Assembly (NCBI GenBank): GCA_031291995.1
Contig: JARLHZ010000003.1
Coordinates: forward strand, 1 to 38,272
Reading direction: 5' to 3'
DNA from: Candidatus Doudnabacteria bacterium
GTDB lineage: Bacteria > Patescibacteriota > Doudnabacteria > UBA920
Length of the DNA stretch: 38,272 nucleotides
Shown piece by piece: positions 1 through 8,313 of the stretch. The first letter of the stretch is position 1; each line of letters begins with the position of its first letter. Made by a program: the position numbers and the translations under genes. The notes under the pieces are model-generated. The model worked only from the letters and a program-made list of their open reading frames with translations. It was not told the origin of the DNA and did not search any database.

Positions 1-1
1 G

Positions 2-106
2 CCAGAGCCGGAGACAGGCAATGCGGAAGTCAGGATTTGGCATCAGAACACCCTTACGGCGACCAAAACTATTCTGCTTAAAGACCTGCCCCAAGTCCAT
101 CTTTGA
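2..106 (+). CDS. C-terminal tail of an upstream protein (partial)
   Basis: Frame 2 is open from the window edge for 34 codons to a TGA at 104-106. The residues (…EVRIWHQNTLTATKT…) look protein-like, whereas frame 1 also stops early. No domain can be recognised in so short a piece. The start lies outside the window. It is supported only by codon plausibility, so it may be noise. Confidence 0.35.
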   Translation, partial: PEPETGNAEVRIWHQNTLTATKTILLKDLPQVHL

Positions 107-225
107 ATTTTAAGAAGTCCGGTTTTGAATTTTTGCTAACAATCAAAATTACACCCTATTTGATATGACTATAGACAGATAAAGAACACCTACAAAAACC
201 AAAACAGCGACTAATAACGCAATGC

Positions 226-253
226 AAAACCCGCCTTAAGCGAGGCGGGTAGT
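226..253 (-). terminator. Rho-independent terminator of the DUF4214 secreted-protein gene
   Basis: Perfect 8-bp GC-rich stem: ACCCGCCT at 229-236 pairs with AGGCGGGT at 243-250, with a 6-nt loop. On the minus strand it is followed by TTTTG and lies 26 nt after the stop of the large minus-strand gene. Confidence 0.75.
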
Positions 254-276
254 TTGCAAGGCTATTATCCACTCTA

Positions 277-3200
277 TCAATTTATAATAACTCCGCCAAC
301 AAACGGTAAGCTAACTCCCTGTTCGGCAAACAACGCTAATACATTTATGGGACTAAAATTATTTCCCAAAAGTATTTCTCCCAATTCTGAAGCCAACATC
401 CCCTTAGGCACCTGGAATGTAATAGTTTGTCCGTCCGGCGAAGGCAAAGGGCCGATTCCAAAATTTTCCTTACATGGAAATACATCCGCCCCGCCATCAT
501 TCGGATTATAATCAAAGCACAATGTTGCACCCGGTTTCTGCATCTGGAATGCGACGGTGTTGTTATAGCGCGAAAAGCAGTTTCCTTTTATCGTCATGGT
601 GCTTCCGGGTGTTATTGTTGCCATAGTTCCAGCGACTCCATTTATAGAAGTAATTGTCGGGGACTGGGTTGCGGAACAGCCAATGTTAATAGTCCCGGGA
701 TACAAGGCCGAATTGCTTGCTGATAGGGAAGACGCCAAAGAATTTTGCTTGCTGTAATCATTTATGGGAACCGGCAGATTCGGCGCGTAAGTAGTACCGG
801 TAACTAAGATTGAAAGGGTGTTTAAGGTATCGCCGAAAGCATCAACGAGGGTAAGATCGTGTGACCCATAAGAAGTTCCATCGGGAATATTAATAAGCAA
901 ATCTGCAAAATTCGAGTCGCCGTATTTACCGCTCCAACTGTTTAAATTAGTTGCTACAACTTGGCCATCTATCTTAGCCGTAAAACCTCCGCACTGATTT
1001 GAGTTTTGATTGCACCTAACACCCACCAGAATTTGGGCGCCCAGGCTGGCTTTAGGAAAAATAGTCACCGGGGCCTGAGGAATTCTGGAAGTTGCCACAA
1101 GACCAGTCAACAAACCCACGGCGCAAGCAGTACTGGGTTTCCAACCAATCACGACTCCCGAAAAAACTCCAAAGGGCAGACCCCCGCATTCCGGCAGCTC
1201 CGGAGTGACAGTAATTGCGTAAGGCGGGCCGATATTGACTGAATTGCCATTCTCGTCGATTTGGCCCGTTTGGATATGATGAACGCCCAGCAAGACTTTC
1301 GTTCCGTCCGGCAATGTTGGAGGAATTACGAACGAACAAAGCTCGGGATTAGATCCAGAAACGGCGGTACCATTTTGGCAGCTTGCTCCGGATATAGCTT
1401 GGCCGTCAAAATATATTATTCCGCCTTTAAAACCTCCCCCACTCCCAAGATTTGCCGCAATCCCCTCGCAAGCCGGACTGGAAGCACCAGAAACGGCCGG
1501 ATTTATAAAATAGGAACCGTTTTCTATGCACAACTGAATAGGAGTACCAACAGGCCCTTCCGGACCCGCTCCAAATACCGCGGCATTCGATCCTGATCCG
1601 TTAACGATTAGTCCGTTCCCCGACAATATGGTTCCCAAAGGAATCGGTTCCGAACTGGTCAGATATTGGCCAATTTGCAGTTGGAGAGCCTGGGTACAGG
1701 TCAAGCCGTTAAAAAAACCTAAAGCCAGCTTTGTCTTGTCCAATCCCTGGCAGGTCGCCAGACTATTTTGGCTGGATGCCGGCGCGTAAGCGTTACAGAC
1801 AACGTTGGCCGCGCATGACCACGACCACCCGCCGGTTCCGTTGACGGAAATAGTCGGGGTACTGCCGTCTGAACACATATTGTTGGCATTCAAGCTGGCA
1901 GCCGCAGAGAACGTCTGGCCGTTGGCGCTGCCGCAAGACAAACTATTAGTGCCGGGAGCGTAGGCCAAAATGTCCGATTGCAAAACTTTCTGAATTGCCT
2001 GGTTCCCGCCGGCGCCGGAGGTGGTAAATTCCGCGGATGAAACCAAATTGGTAATCAATGAACTGCGGCTGGTTCCAGTGTTAAGTGCGCTTATCCAAAA
2101 TGACTGTCCGCCGGGATCGGGGGCACGGTACAAAATTACGCGGAATGCGTCCGTGACGAATTGCAGATCACTCTTATGCTCATTAGTATACTCCGCTTGG
2201 CTGAACATATCCTGATAAAAAGTCCCAAAACTGGCCGAAGACGAAGTTAGATAATTTATCCAGAATTGCTCACCCGACGCGTCCGCCGGCCTGCCATAAA
2301 GTGTTTCGTAAACGTCATTTATAAAGCTATCCAAGCTATTCGGAAATCTGCCCACGCTATTCGGCTGAGGATAGAATGTAACTCCATTAACGACAATGGG
2401 AGTTGCGGCGACGGTGCTGCCGTTAATCGGCGCGGAACACATGTGTACTCCGCAATACCATTGCACGGTTGACCCAACCTGAATTACGCTTGGGCGGGAA
2501 GCATCGGAACACATATGAGCCAGATCGAGCAAATCTGTCGCGGAACCGGAATATGCTCCCGTTGCTATAGACATCCCGTTATCAATACCGCAGTGGGTAG
2601 TGCCGGGAAAGTTGCACGCGTTAGTGGTATAGTCGGGCACATAGCCGGAAGGACAAGTCATGGGATTATTAGGAACGAGTGTCTGTTGTACAGCTTGACT
2701 GTAATTGGCATTACCCGGCAAACAAGAAGTGCCATCAGCGGAAGGATGTGTATCCGCCGAACAAACCAAGGGTAATTGATTGCTGCCAATGCCGTCGGTC
2801 TGTGTATAAACATCATTGCCGGAAATGGGCTTTGAAGTGTAGAAGACGGCATTAGTGGTGCCATAGTTAAAATTAGGCGCTAAAGTACTGGTTGCCGATT
2901 CGACGCTCGCATCGTTGGGCGAACACGCCCCGGTGCTGGACAAGGTAGTGCCGGTAGGACAGCCTATCACACCGGATGTTCCGGTTATTAATACACATGT
3001 AACCCCATCGGAACCTAAAACCGAGCCAGATGGACAATTCGGGACGTTCCGACCGCTATTACCATTGCTTGTGTTTGAGGATATCGCTGAGTTATTGTTA
3101 TTTCCAGAAGCGCTATCGCTGCTTTCGGAGCCACTGGTATTTTCCGAGGCGGCGGAAGAGTCGGGAGTGGTGAAGGGGCTGCGGAGTATAAGATAGTTGG

Positions 3201-3660
3201 AAGTATACTGGCCATAAGGAAAAGAGTAGTAACTCAAACGGTATTGGGTATTGGGGGCAAACACGGCGCTTGAGGTTACGCTGCCGACGCCGGGTAAGCC
3301 TGCGGCCGAATTGGTTGTGTCAACATTTGCCGGAAACTCGGCGACAATGTGGTAAAGGTTGTCGGTGGAACTCAGTTGTGAAACGTATATGTAACCATTG
3401 CGGTTAGATAGCGTTCTTCCCCACTGGAAGTTATAGGTCCAGTTGCCATTGACCAAACTTACGGGAGTGGCGTTAAAACCGCCGGTAAAGTTTGATTTGG
3501 CCTGGCTGGAAATACGAAGATCGGTCGGAGTTAACCCGGCTGATTGCGCCTGTGCAACTAGTGGAACAATATTACCAAAGAGCGTTGACAACACTAAAAC
3601 CGCCGCGCTAAAAACGCTTAGCTTTTGGCGCAGTTTTGCACTGTGTAAAAACATAAACAT
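277..3660 (-). CDS. Large secreted protein with DUF4214 domain and Cys-pair repeats
   Basis: 1127 aa. Residues 1-39 form a signal peptide: basic start, hydrophobic run LSVFSAAVLVLSTLFG, cleavage near AQA. Residues ~165-205 are a Ser/Asn/Gly linker. Residues ~208-350 hold four short units with paired cysteines (CPSG…C or CPTG…C). A DUF4214 domain lies at about 443-547 (…DVYETLYGRPADASG… and a second half …VILYRAPDPGGQSFW…); this domain is usual in large surface or exported proteins. The rest is Gly/Ser/Thr-rich and beta-like, without catalytic motifs I recognise. No Shine-Dalgarno precedes the ATG; the third codon is also ATG. It has its own promoter (TGGACA-17-TATAAT) and terminator, so it is monocistronic. 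Function is probably adhesion or envelope structure (inference). Confidence 0.85.
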   Translation of the reverse strand: MFMFLHSAKLRQKLSVFSAAVLVLSTLFGNIVPLVAQAQSAGLTPTDLRISSQAKSNFTGGFNATPVSLVNGNWTYNFQWGRTLSNRNGYIYVSQLSSTDNLYHIVAEFPANVDTTNSAAGLPGVGSVTSSAVFAPNTQYRLSYYSFPYGQYTSNYLILRSPFTTPDSSAASENTSGSESSDSASGNNNNSAISSNTSNGNSGRNVPNCPSGSVLGSDGVTCVLITGTSGVIGCPTGTTLSSTGACSPNDASVESATSTLAPNFNYGTTNAVFYTSKPISGNDVYTQTDGIGSNQLPLVCSADTHPSADGTSCLPGNANYSQAVQQTLVPNNPMTCPSGYVPDYTTNACNFPGTTHCGIDNGMSIATGAYSGSATDLLDLAHMCSDASRPSVIQVGSTVQWYCGVHMCSAPINGSTVAATPIVVNGVTFYPQPNSVGRFPNSLDSFINDVYETLYGRPADASGEQFWINYLTSSSASFGTFYQDMFSQAEYTNEHKSDLQFVTDAFRVILYRAPDPGGQSFWISALNTGTSRSSLITNLVSSAEFTTSGAGGNQAIQKVLQSDILAYAPGTNSLSCGSANGQTFSAAASLNANNMCSDGSTPTISVNGTGGWSWSCAANVVCNAYAPASSQNSLATCQGLDKTKLALGFFNGLTCTQALQLQIGQYLTSSEPIPLGTILSGNGLIVNGSGSNAAVFGAGPEGPVGTPIQLCIENGSYFINPAVSGASSPACEGIAANLGSGGGFKGGIIYFDGQAISGASCQNGTAVSGSNPELCSFVIPPTLPDGTKVLLGVHHIQTGQIDENGNSVNIGPPYAITVTPELPECGGLPFGVFSGVVIGWKPSTACAVGLLTGLVATSRIPQAPVTIFPKASLGAQILVGVRCNQNSNQCGGFTAKIDGQVVATNLNSWSGKYGDSNFADLLINIPDGTSYGSHDLTLVDAFGDTLNTLSILVTGTTYAPNLPVPINDYSKQNSLASSLSASNSALYPGTINIGCSATQSPTITSINGVAGTMATITPGSTMTIKGNCFSRYNNTVAFQMQKPGATLCFDYNPNDGGADVFPCKENFGIGPLPSPDGQTITFQVPKGMLASELGEILLGNNFSPINVLALFAEQGVSLPFVGGVIIN

Positions 3661-3705
3661 GGATTTAATTATTTTTTTATTTCTTAAGGGAACTTTTATA
3701 TTTCT

Positions 3706-3734
3706 ATTATAGCACGTCTAAGGTTTTTTGTCCA
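3706..3734 (-). promoter_or_regulatory. Sigma70-type promoter of the DUF4214 protein gene
   Basis: Minus strand: -35 TGGACA (plus 3729-3734), 17-bp spacer, -10 TATAAT (plus 3706-3711), with TGC directly before the -10 (extended -10). The predicted start site lies about 40 nt upstream of the ATG at 3660. Confidence 0.75.
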
Positions 3735-3786
3735 GAAAAATTCACAAATTCTTCTCTATATATTAAACTACAAGCCAGGAGGCTAG

Positions 3787-3972
3787 ATGAAAAACAAAAG
3801 AAGCGGCGCAAGCCTGGAATTCTTACTCGCTTTCTCGGCGACCTTTGCGACTTTCTCGTCCAACGCTCTGGCCGACGGCAGTATCCCCCATCATCCGGCA
3901 CTGGCCGCGGTCGCGTCATTGTTAACTCTTGGTTTCCTTGTCGTTGCTGACATAAAACCACCCGGCCGTTGA
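3787..3972 (+). CDS. Small predicted membrane or exported protein, 61 aa
   Basis: An unusually good ribosome binding site, AGGAGG at 3777-3782, sits 4 nt before the ATG. The product has a basic N-terminus (MKNKR), a first hydrophobic stretch (about 12-28, ending AxA at SNALADG, so possibly a cleavable signal) and a second hydrophobic segment (about 40-55, LAAVASLLTLGFLVVADI). The last codons run into a GC-rich terminator hairpin. It resembles no family I know. A dedicated SD and terminator favour a real gene; its size and isolation keep the call tentative. Confidence 0.55.
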   Translation: MKNKRSGASLEFLLAFSATFATFSSNALADGSIPHHPALAAVASLLTLGFLVVADIKPPGR

Positions 3973-3998
3973 TAATATTTATCGGCCGGGTTTGTTGT
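3961..3998 (+). terminator. Terminator overlapping the 3' end of the 61-aa gene
   Basis: CCCGGCCG (3961-3968) pairs with CGGCCGGG (3983-3990) around an AT-rich loop and is followed by TTTGTTGT. The stop codon of the 61-aa ORF (3970-3972) lies inside the loop. Confidence 0.65.
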
Positions 3999-4017
3999 AA
4001 GTAGGATTAAAAACAAT

Positions 4018-4099
4018 TTTACGTCATCCCCGGCTTGACCGGGGATCCAAAATCCGGTTCGCTTGACTTGGATTCCCGCTTTCGCGGGAATGACGTAAA
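4018..4099. repeat. Dispersed palindromic element (TTTACGTCAT…ATGACGTAAA)
   Basis: Outer inverted repeat TTTACGTCAT / ATGACGTAAA encloses two GC-rich hairpins, CCCCGGCTTGACCGGGG and TTCCCGCTTTCGCGGGAA. Elements of this type (CGTCATTCCCGCGAAAGCGGG…) are seen as dispersed intergenic repeats in many unrelated bacteria. It lies between the 61-aa gene and tgt with no ORF of its own. Confidence 0.75.
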
Positions 4100-4136
4100 G
4101 GATCAAAAATTATTTTTGAGATAGGTTCTAATAAGA

Positions 4137-4174
4137 TAAAAAATTACTGCTCGGAATACTCCCGGTAATTTTTT
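4137..4174 (-). terminator. Terminator at the 3' end of tgt
   Basis: AAAAATTAC (4139-4147) pairs with GTAATTTTT (4165-4173), with a CGG/CCG inner stem. On the minus strand the arm ends in an A/T-rich tract. It abuts the tgt stop codon, and the symmetry means it could act in both directions. Confidence 0.55.
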
Positions 4175-5483
4175 ACCTCTCGACTCCGCTCTGGGCGGCG
4201 CCAGTATAATCCCGATAATTCGCCGCCATCTCGTCAAAATAATCGTATTGGATAGCAGTGCGGATTTTTTTCATGAGGTTTAAATAAAACCGCAGGTTGT
4301 GCATGCTGGCCAGGCGGGTGGAAAGCGGCTCCCCTGCCGCGAACAAATGGCGAAGATAAGACTTGGTATGGTTTAAGCATAAGTAACAATCGCAAGTCTC
4401 GTCGATGGTCGTAAAATCTTCCTTGTATTTTTCCAGCCGGATGTCGATGGTTTTATATCCTTCCACAACCCCCTCGCCGCCTTCGGCGGCACTCCCCCTT
4501 GCCAGGGGGAAAGACTCCGCCGTTATTTCGGACAAGTGCGGAGCTTCCCCTCCTGTTAAGGAGGGGTGGTTCGCGAAGCGAGACGGGGTGGTTGGCGTCG
4601 GGATATTTTTTGCGCTAATATACAGCCTCCCATGTCGGGCTTCCCTTGTGGGAATTACGCAGTCAAACGTATCGCATCCTCTCGCGACTGCCTGCACTAT
4701 ATTAAACGGCGTACCCACGCCGAGCAAATGTTTGGGAGAATTTTCCGGAAGAAATGGAATAGCGGCTTCCACCGCCTTCATCATTTCTTCGTGCGGTTCG
4801 CCCACGGCCACGCCGCCAATGGCAAATGCCTCAAAGCCCAGACCGGTCATATCTTTGGCCGACTGTTTTCGCAAGTCGGGAAAAGACGCGCCCTGCACAA
4901 TCCCCCACAATTTTTGTCCGGGATTTATCGGGTCCCCATGCCGCATAATATTTAAAAATTCTTTTTGCGCGCGCTCGGCCCAGCGCTTTGTAAGCGCGAT
5001 GGATTCAACCGAACGTTCGTGCTCAAACGGGTAGCCGGGAAAGTCGTCCAGTATGAGCGCCACGTCGCTGCCCAGGTTGGCCTGAATTTGTACGGACTTT
5101 TCCGGGCTCAAAATTTCCTGCCTGCCGTCCAAATCAAATTGGAACAACACGCCGGCCTCCATAACCTTTCGCATTTTGGCCAGACTAAAAACCTGGAAGC
5201 CGCCGCTGTCGGTGAATATTGGCCCTTTCCAGTTCATAAATTTATGCAGGCCGCCGGCTTTATAAATCAGCGCGTCGCCCGGCCGCTGCCACAAATGGTA
5301 AGTGTTGGCTAAAATCATTTCCGCGCCCCAAAATTTCAGCTCCTCCGAAGTCACCGCTTTAACCGTCCCTTTTGTGCCAATAGGCAAAAACGCCGGAGTA
5401 TTTACGTCACCATGGGAAGTATGGATTACTCCGTTGCGGGCAAGGGATGATGAATCTTTTTTTATGACGTCAAAGTATGGCAT
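4173..5483 (-). CDS. tgt: tRNA-guanine transglycosylase with in-frame insertion
   Basis: 436 aa against a usual ~370-380. Bacterial Tgt exchanges guanine-34 of GUN-anticodon tRNAs for preQ1 on the way to queuosine. Visible landmarks are TDSGGFQVFSL (Asp92 proposed active-site Asp), WGIVQG, AIGGVAVGEP, DCVIPTR (Asp274, the nucleophile of the family) and the zinc site C364-x-C366-x2-C369 … H395. The extra length is residues ~294-342, inserted between RHGRLYISAKN and YKTIDIRLEKYKEDF; it is Pro/Ser/Gly-rich and encoded by a palindromic repeat. All catalytic and zinc residues survive, so the enzyme may still be active. It follows the coiled-coil gene and pnp on the same strand; no SD is visible before the ATG. 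Confidence 0.96.
   Translation of the reverse strand: MPYFDVIKKDSSSLARNGVIHTSHGDVNTPAFLPIGTKGTVKAVTSEELKFWGAEMILANTYHLWQRPGDALIYKAGGLHKFMNWKGPIFTDSGGFQVFSLAKMRKVMEAGVLFQFDLDGRQEILSPEKSVQIQANLGSDVALILDDFPGYPFEHERSVESIALTKRWAERAQKEFLNIMRHGDPINPGQKLWGIVQGASFPDLRKQSAKDMTGLGFEAFAIGGVAVGEPHEEMMKAVEAAIPFLPENSPKHLLGVGTPFNIVQAVARGCDTFDCVIPTREARHGRLYISAKNIPTPTTPSRFANHPSLTGGEAPHLSEITAESFPLARGSAAEGGEGVVEGYKTIDIRLEKYKEDFTTIDETCDCYLCLNHTKSYLRHLFAAGEPLSTRLASMHNLRFYLNLMKKIRTAIQYDYFDEMAANYRDYTGAAQSGVER
4458..4604. repeat. Palindromic repeat element inserted in frame in tgt
   Basis: 147 nt (49 codons) absent from ordinary Tgt proteins. It is built of nested palindromes: GCCGCCTTCGGCGGC, CCCCCTTGCCAGGGGG, CCCCTCCTGTTAAGGAGGGG and TCGCGAAGCGA. 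Loosely complementary ends (CCACAACCCCCTCG near 4463; GACGGGGTGGTTGG near 4594) bracket it. The frame is preserved with no stop codon. It is comparable in principle to Rickettsia palindromic elements inside genes. Confidence 0.8.
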
Positions 5484-5493
5484 GCGCTATAAC

Positions 5494-5527
5494 AAACCAG
5501 CGCCTCAAAGTCGAAGCGCTGTTTTGT
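5494..5527. terminator. Hairpin between the coiled-coil gene and tgt
   Basis: CAGCGC (5498-5503) pairs with GCGCTG (5516-5521) around a 12-nt loop. TTTT follows on the plus strand; on the minus strand it ends GGTTTGTTAT only ~10 nt before the tgt ATG. It could attenuate readthrough from pnp into tgt or shape the tgt leader. Confidence 0.4.
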
Positions 5528-5577
5528 ATCTTATCCTCAATAATTTAATGCAGATCCGTGTTCCAGTTACTGGCGTC

Positions 5578-5823
5578 TTAGGCGATAGCGTCCAGAGATG
5601 AAGTATGCTGATTAAGAATTTCCTCGATAGTAGCTAAACGTCCGGCTATTCCGTTAAGGCTCTCTTGCGTGGCCAAATTAACCATGCCGGTATTAATAGC
5701 AGAAATGCCCTGTTGGATGGGCTTAAGTTTGGCGTCAAACTTGGCATCCAGCTTCTCATCCAGCTTCTCATCCAGCTTTTTGTCGAGCAGGTGTTCAATG
5801 GCTTTTATGGTTACTTCGGACAT
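5578..5823 (-). CDS. Small coiled-coil protein, 81 aa
   Basis: The N-terminal half is a tandem run of KLDE/KLDA units (residues ~14-32, KKLDEKLDEKLDAKFDAKL), strongly helical and charged. The second half is an amphipathic helix with heptad-like hydrophobics (IAGRLATIEEILNQHTSSL). No TM segment or signal is present. The DNA shows near-perfect 12-nt repeats (CATCCAGCTTCT), so the run may vary in length. It starts 23 nt after the pnp stop on the same strand, so it is probably cotranscribed with pnp. No SD. Function unknown; a small oligomeric helical protein is the most one can say. Confidence 0.65.
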   Translation of the reverse strand: MSEVTIKAIEHLLDKKLDEKLDEKLDAKFDAKLKPIQQGISAINTGMVNLATQESLNGIAGRLATIEEILNQHTSSLDAIA

Positions 5824-5846
5824 ATTCTTATTTTATCACTGAATTT

Positions 5847-8087
5847 TTATCTGTCAAAATTCCTGCGCGGGGGGCGTGAACCGCCGTGGCCGCCCATTGG
5901 CCGGCGCGGCCTGTCGAATCCCCTGTCGCCACCCGAAGCGCCGGCTGCCAGCTGTTCCGGAGTCGGCGCGGCCGCGAATGGTTTGTGGGTTAAGTTTACT
6001 CTGCCCTGGTCGTCAATTTCCGTAACCTGAACTTTCATCGCGTCGCCGATTTTACATACGTCTTCAACTTTATTCACTCTATAATTAGCCAGCTGGGAAA
6101 TATGCACCAAGCCGTCTTTGCCGGGCAGCACTTCCACAAACGCGCCAAAATCCATTATACGCACGACTTTGCCTTCGTAAATTTCTCCGGGCTCGACTTC
6201 TTTGACGATATTCTGAATCCACTCCACGGCTTTTTTGGCGCTTTCGGCGTCGGTGGACGTGACCATAACCAAACCGCTGTCTTCAATGTCTATTTTCACG
6301 CCGGGGCATTTGGCAATAATTTCGTTAATAACCTTGCCGCCGGAGCCGATGACTTCGCGGATCTTGTCTGGCTTAATCATAAACGATGTTATGCGCGGGG
6401 CAAAAGGAGACAAATCCGGCCTTGGCACGGCAATGGCTTCCTTCATTTTGCTGATAATATGCACGCGTGCCGGCTTGGCCTGCTCCAAAGCTTTGGCCAA
6501 AATATCAGCCGACAAACCCTTAAGCTTCATATCCAATTGCAGTGCTGTTACGCCGGTCTCGCTGCCGGTAACTTTAAAATCCATATGGCCGTTAAAATCT
6601 TCTATGCCGGCAATGTCCGTTAACACTTTAAAATTATTGGGATTGCTTTCGTCCATAACCAAACCCATGGCGCAGCCGCCAATAACTTCCGTAATCGGCA
6701 CACCGGCATCCATTAAGGCCAATGTTGAGCCGCAGGTGGAAGCCATGGAAGTGGAACCGTTGGAAGACATAATTTCGCTGACTAACCTCATGGTGTACGG
6801 AAAAGTTTCCTGCGGGGGCAGAACGACTTCAACCGCGCGCTCGGCCAGCATGCCGTGGCCAATTTCGCGGCGGCCCGGACCGCGCAACGGGGCGACTTCG
6901 CCAACGCTGTAACCCGGCATATTATAGTGGTGGATATAGCGCTTGGTCCGGCCTTCGGTCGGATCTTCCATGCCGTCCAATGTCTGTTCATCACCTTTAC
7001 TGCCCAACGTGACTATGGTTAACGCCTGGGTTTCACCGCGGGTAAATAAAGCGCTGCCGTGGGTGCGGGGCAATACGCCGACTTCACAGGTAATCGGGCG
7101 GGTTTCGGTTAATTTACGGCCGTCTACGCGGCGTTCCTTGGACAGGATTTGCTTTTGCTGATATTTCTTTAAAACTTTATCCACGGCTTTGGCCGCGTCC
7201 TTTTCTATCGACACACCTTCAATTTCACCCAGCGCGGATTTAACTTCTTCTATAATAGATTTAGTTAATAGGTCGATGTTGGTTTCCCGCAATTCCTTGC
7301 CTGTGACATAAATAGCCGAGTCCATTTTGGCATCAGTCAACAATTCTTTAACTTTATCCATTACGGCCGGATTCGGCAAAACCATAATCGGCTCGGATTT
7401 TTCCTTACCGACCTGTTTGGCAAAATCAATTTGGCATTGCGTTAATATACCCAAAAATGGCTGGGCGAATTTTATTCCTTCCACAATTTCCTGTTCCGTA
7501 ACCAGTTTCGCGCCCATTTCCACCATAATAATATGTTCGCCGGTGCCGCAAACCACCAAATCCATGGTTGAGGTTTCCTGTTGTTTGTGGGTTGGATTGA
7601 TTATGTACTGGCCGTCGATTTTTCCGACTCGCGCGCCGGCTACGGGCCCGTCAAAGGGCACGTTGGAAATAGCCAAAGCCATGGAAGCGGCATTTACCGC
7701 CAGCATGTCCGGTTCGTTTTCCCCGTCTATAGATAACACCATGGCGGTTACCTGGACGTCGTTGCGCATGCCGTCCGGAAAAAGCGGGCGGAGAGTCCGG
7801 TCAATTACCCGGCCTTTTAAAATGGCGTCGTCGGTGGCGCGGCCTTCGCGCTTTATCCAGCGGCTGCCCTTGATTTTACCCGCGGCGTAAAGCCGTTCTT
7901 CGTAATCCAAAAGCAGGGGGAAAAAATCTATTCCTTCCCTGGCTTTGTCGGACATAATTGTTGTGGCTAAAACCACCGTGTCGCCTACGCGGGCCAAAAC
8001 GGCGCCGCTGGCCTGGCCGGCCAATTTGCCGGTTTCAAAACTAAAATCGGCCTCGCCGATTTTACAGGAGATCTTTTTCGCTTCCAT
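5847..8087 (-). CDS. pnp: Polynucleotide phosphorylase
   Basis: 746 aa, full length. PNPase degrades RNA 3'->5' by phosphorolysis and acts in the degradosome. Order: first RNase PH domain (from ~12), linker helical domain, second RNase PH domain (~310-540, with TRGETQALT, MRLVSEIMSSNGSTSMAS, GGCAMGL), KH domain (~555-615, GSGGKVINEI carrying the GxxG loop), S1 domain (~625-695, GEIYEGKVVRIMDFGAFVEVLPGKDG), and a Gly/Arg-rich tail. An AGGGAAG tract ~8 nt before the ATG serves as SD. It lies downstream of the response regulator, separated by a repeat-rich 226-nt leader that could hold an autoregulatory structure. Confidence 0.98.
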   Translation of the reverse strand: MEAKKISCKIGEADFSFETGKLAGQASGAVLARVGDTVVLATTIMSDKAREGIDFFPLLLDYEERLYAAGKIKGSRWIKREGRATDDAILKGRVIDRTLRPLFPDGMRNDVQVTAMVLSIDGENEPDMLAVNAASMALAISNVPFDGPVAGARVGKIDGQYIINPTHKQQETSTMDLVVCGTGEHIIMVEMGAKLVTEQEIVEGIKFAQPFLGILTQCQIDFAKQVGKEKSEPIMVLPNPAVMDKVKELLTDAKMDSAIYVTGKELRETNIDLLTKSIIEEVKSALGEIEGVSIEKDAAKAVDKVLKKYQQKQILSKERRVDGRKLTETRPITCEVGVLPRTHGSALFTRGETQALTIVTLGSKGDEQTLDGMEDPTEGRTKRYIHHYNMPGYSVGEVAPLRGPGRREIGHGMLAERAVEVVLPPQETFPYTMRLVSEIMSSNGSTSMASTCGSTLALMDAGVPITEVIGGCAMGLVMDESNPNNFKVLTDIAGIEDFNGHMDFKVTGSETGVTALQLDMKLKGLSADILAKALEQAKPARVHIISKMKEAIAVPRPDLSPFAPRITSFMIKPDKIREVIGSGGKVINEIIAKCPGVKIDIEDSGLVMVTSTDAESAKKAVEWIQNIVKEVEPGEIYEGKVVRIMDFGAFVEVLPGKDGLVHISQLANYRVNKVEDVCKIGDAMKVQVTEIDDQGRVNLTHKPFAAAPTPEQLAAGASGGDRGFDRPRRPMGGHGGSRPPRRNFDR

Positions 8088-8190
8088 TATAATACTTCCC
8101 TTTTTGTTTCGAGATGACGTTCAGATGAACGATGACTTGTAAAAGTCCTCGCAGAATCCGACAACCATCCCAAAACATTAATTGTTTATC

Positions 8191-8308
8191 CGCTGATCGG
8201 TCGCTGAAGACTGCAACGCTGAGTGGACGCTGAATCTCCAAATCCATCCACGAGGAGGGTATTTAAGATCAGCGGCAAATCAGCGTACCTATCAGCGTTT
8301 ATTCAGCG
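8191..8308. repeat. Phased CGCTGA / TCAGCG array in the pnp leader
   Basis: Four CGCTGA units (8191, 8202, 8217, 8228) face four inverted TCAGCG units (8269, 8280, 8292, 8303). Spacings are 11, 15, 11 and 11, 12, 11 nt, with a ~35-nt centre. The two halves can pair as a large hairpin in RNA, or present same-face protein sites on DNA. It lies between the response-regulator stop and pnp. Confidence 0.7.
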
Positions 8309-8313
8309 TCGTC

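Noticed and set aside
4405-5034. 209-aa plus-strand ORF opposite tgt
   Set aside because: Shadow of a well-supported gene; its amino acid pattern is that of a complementary frame.
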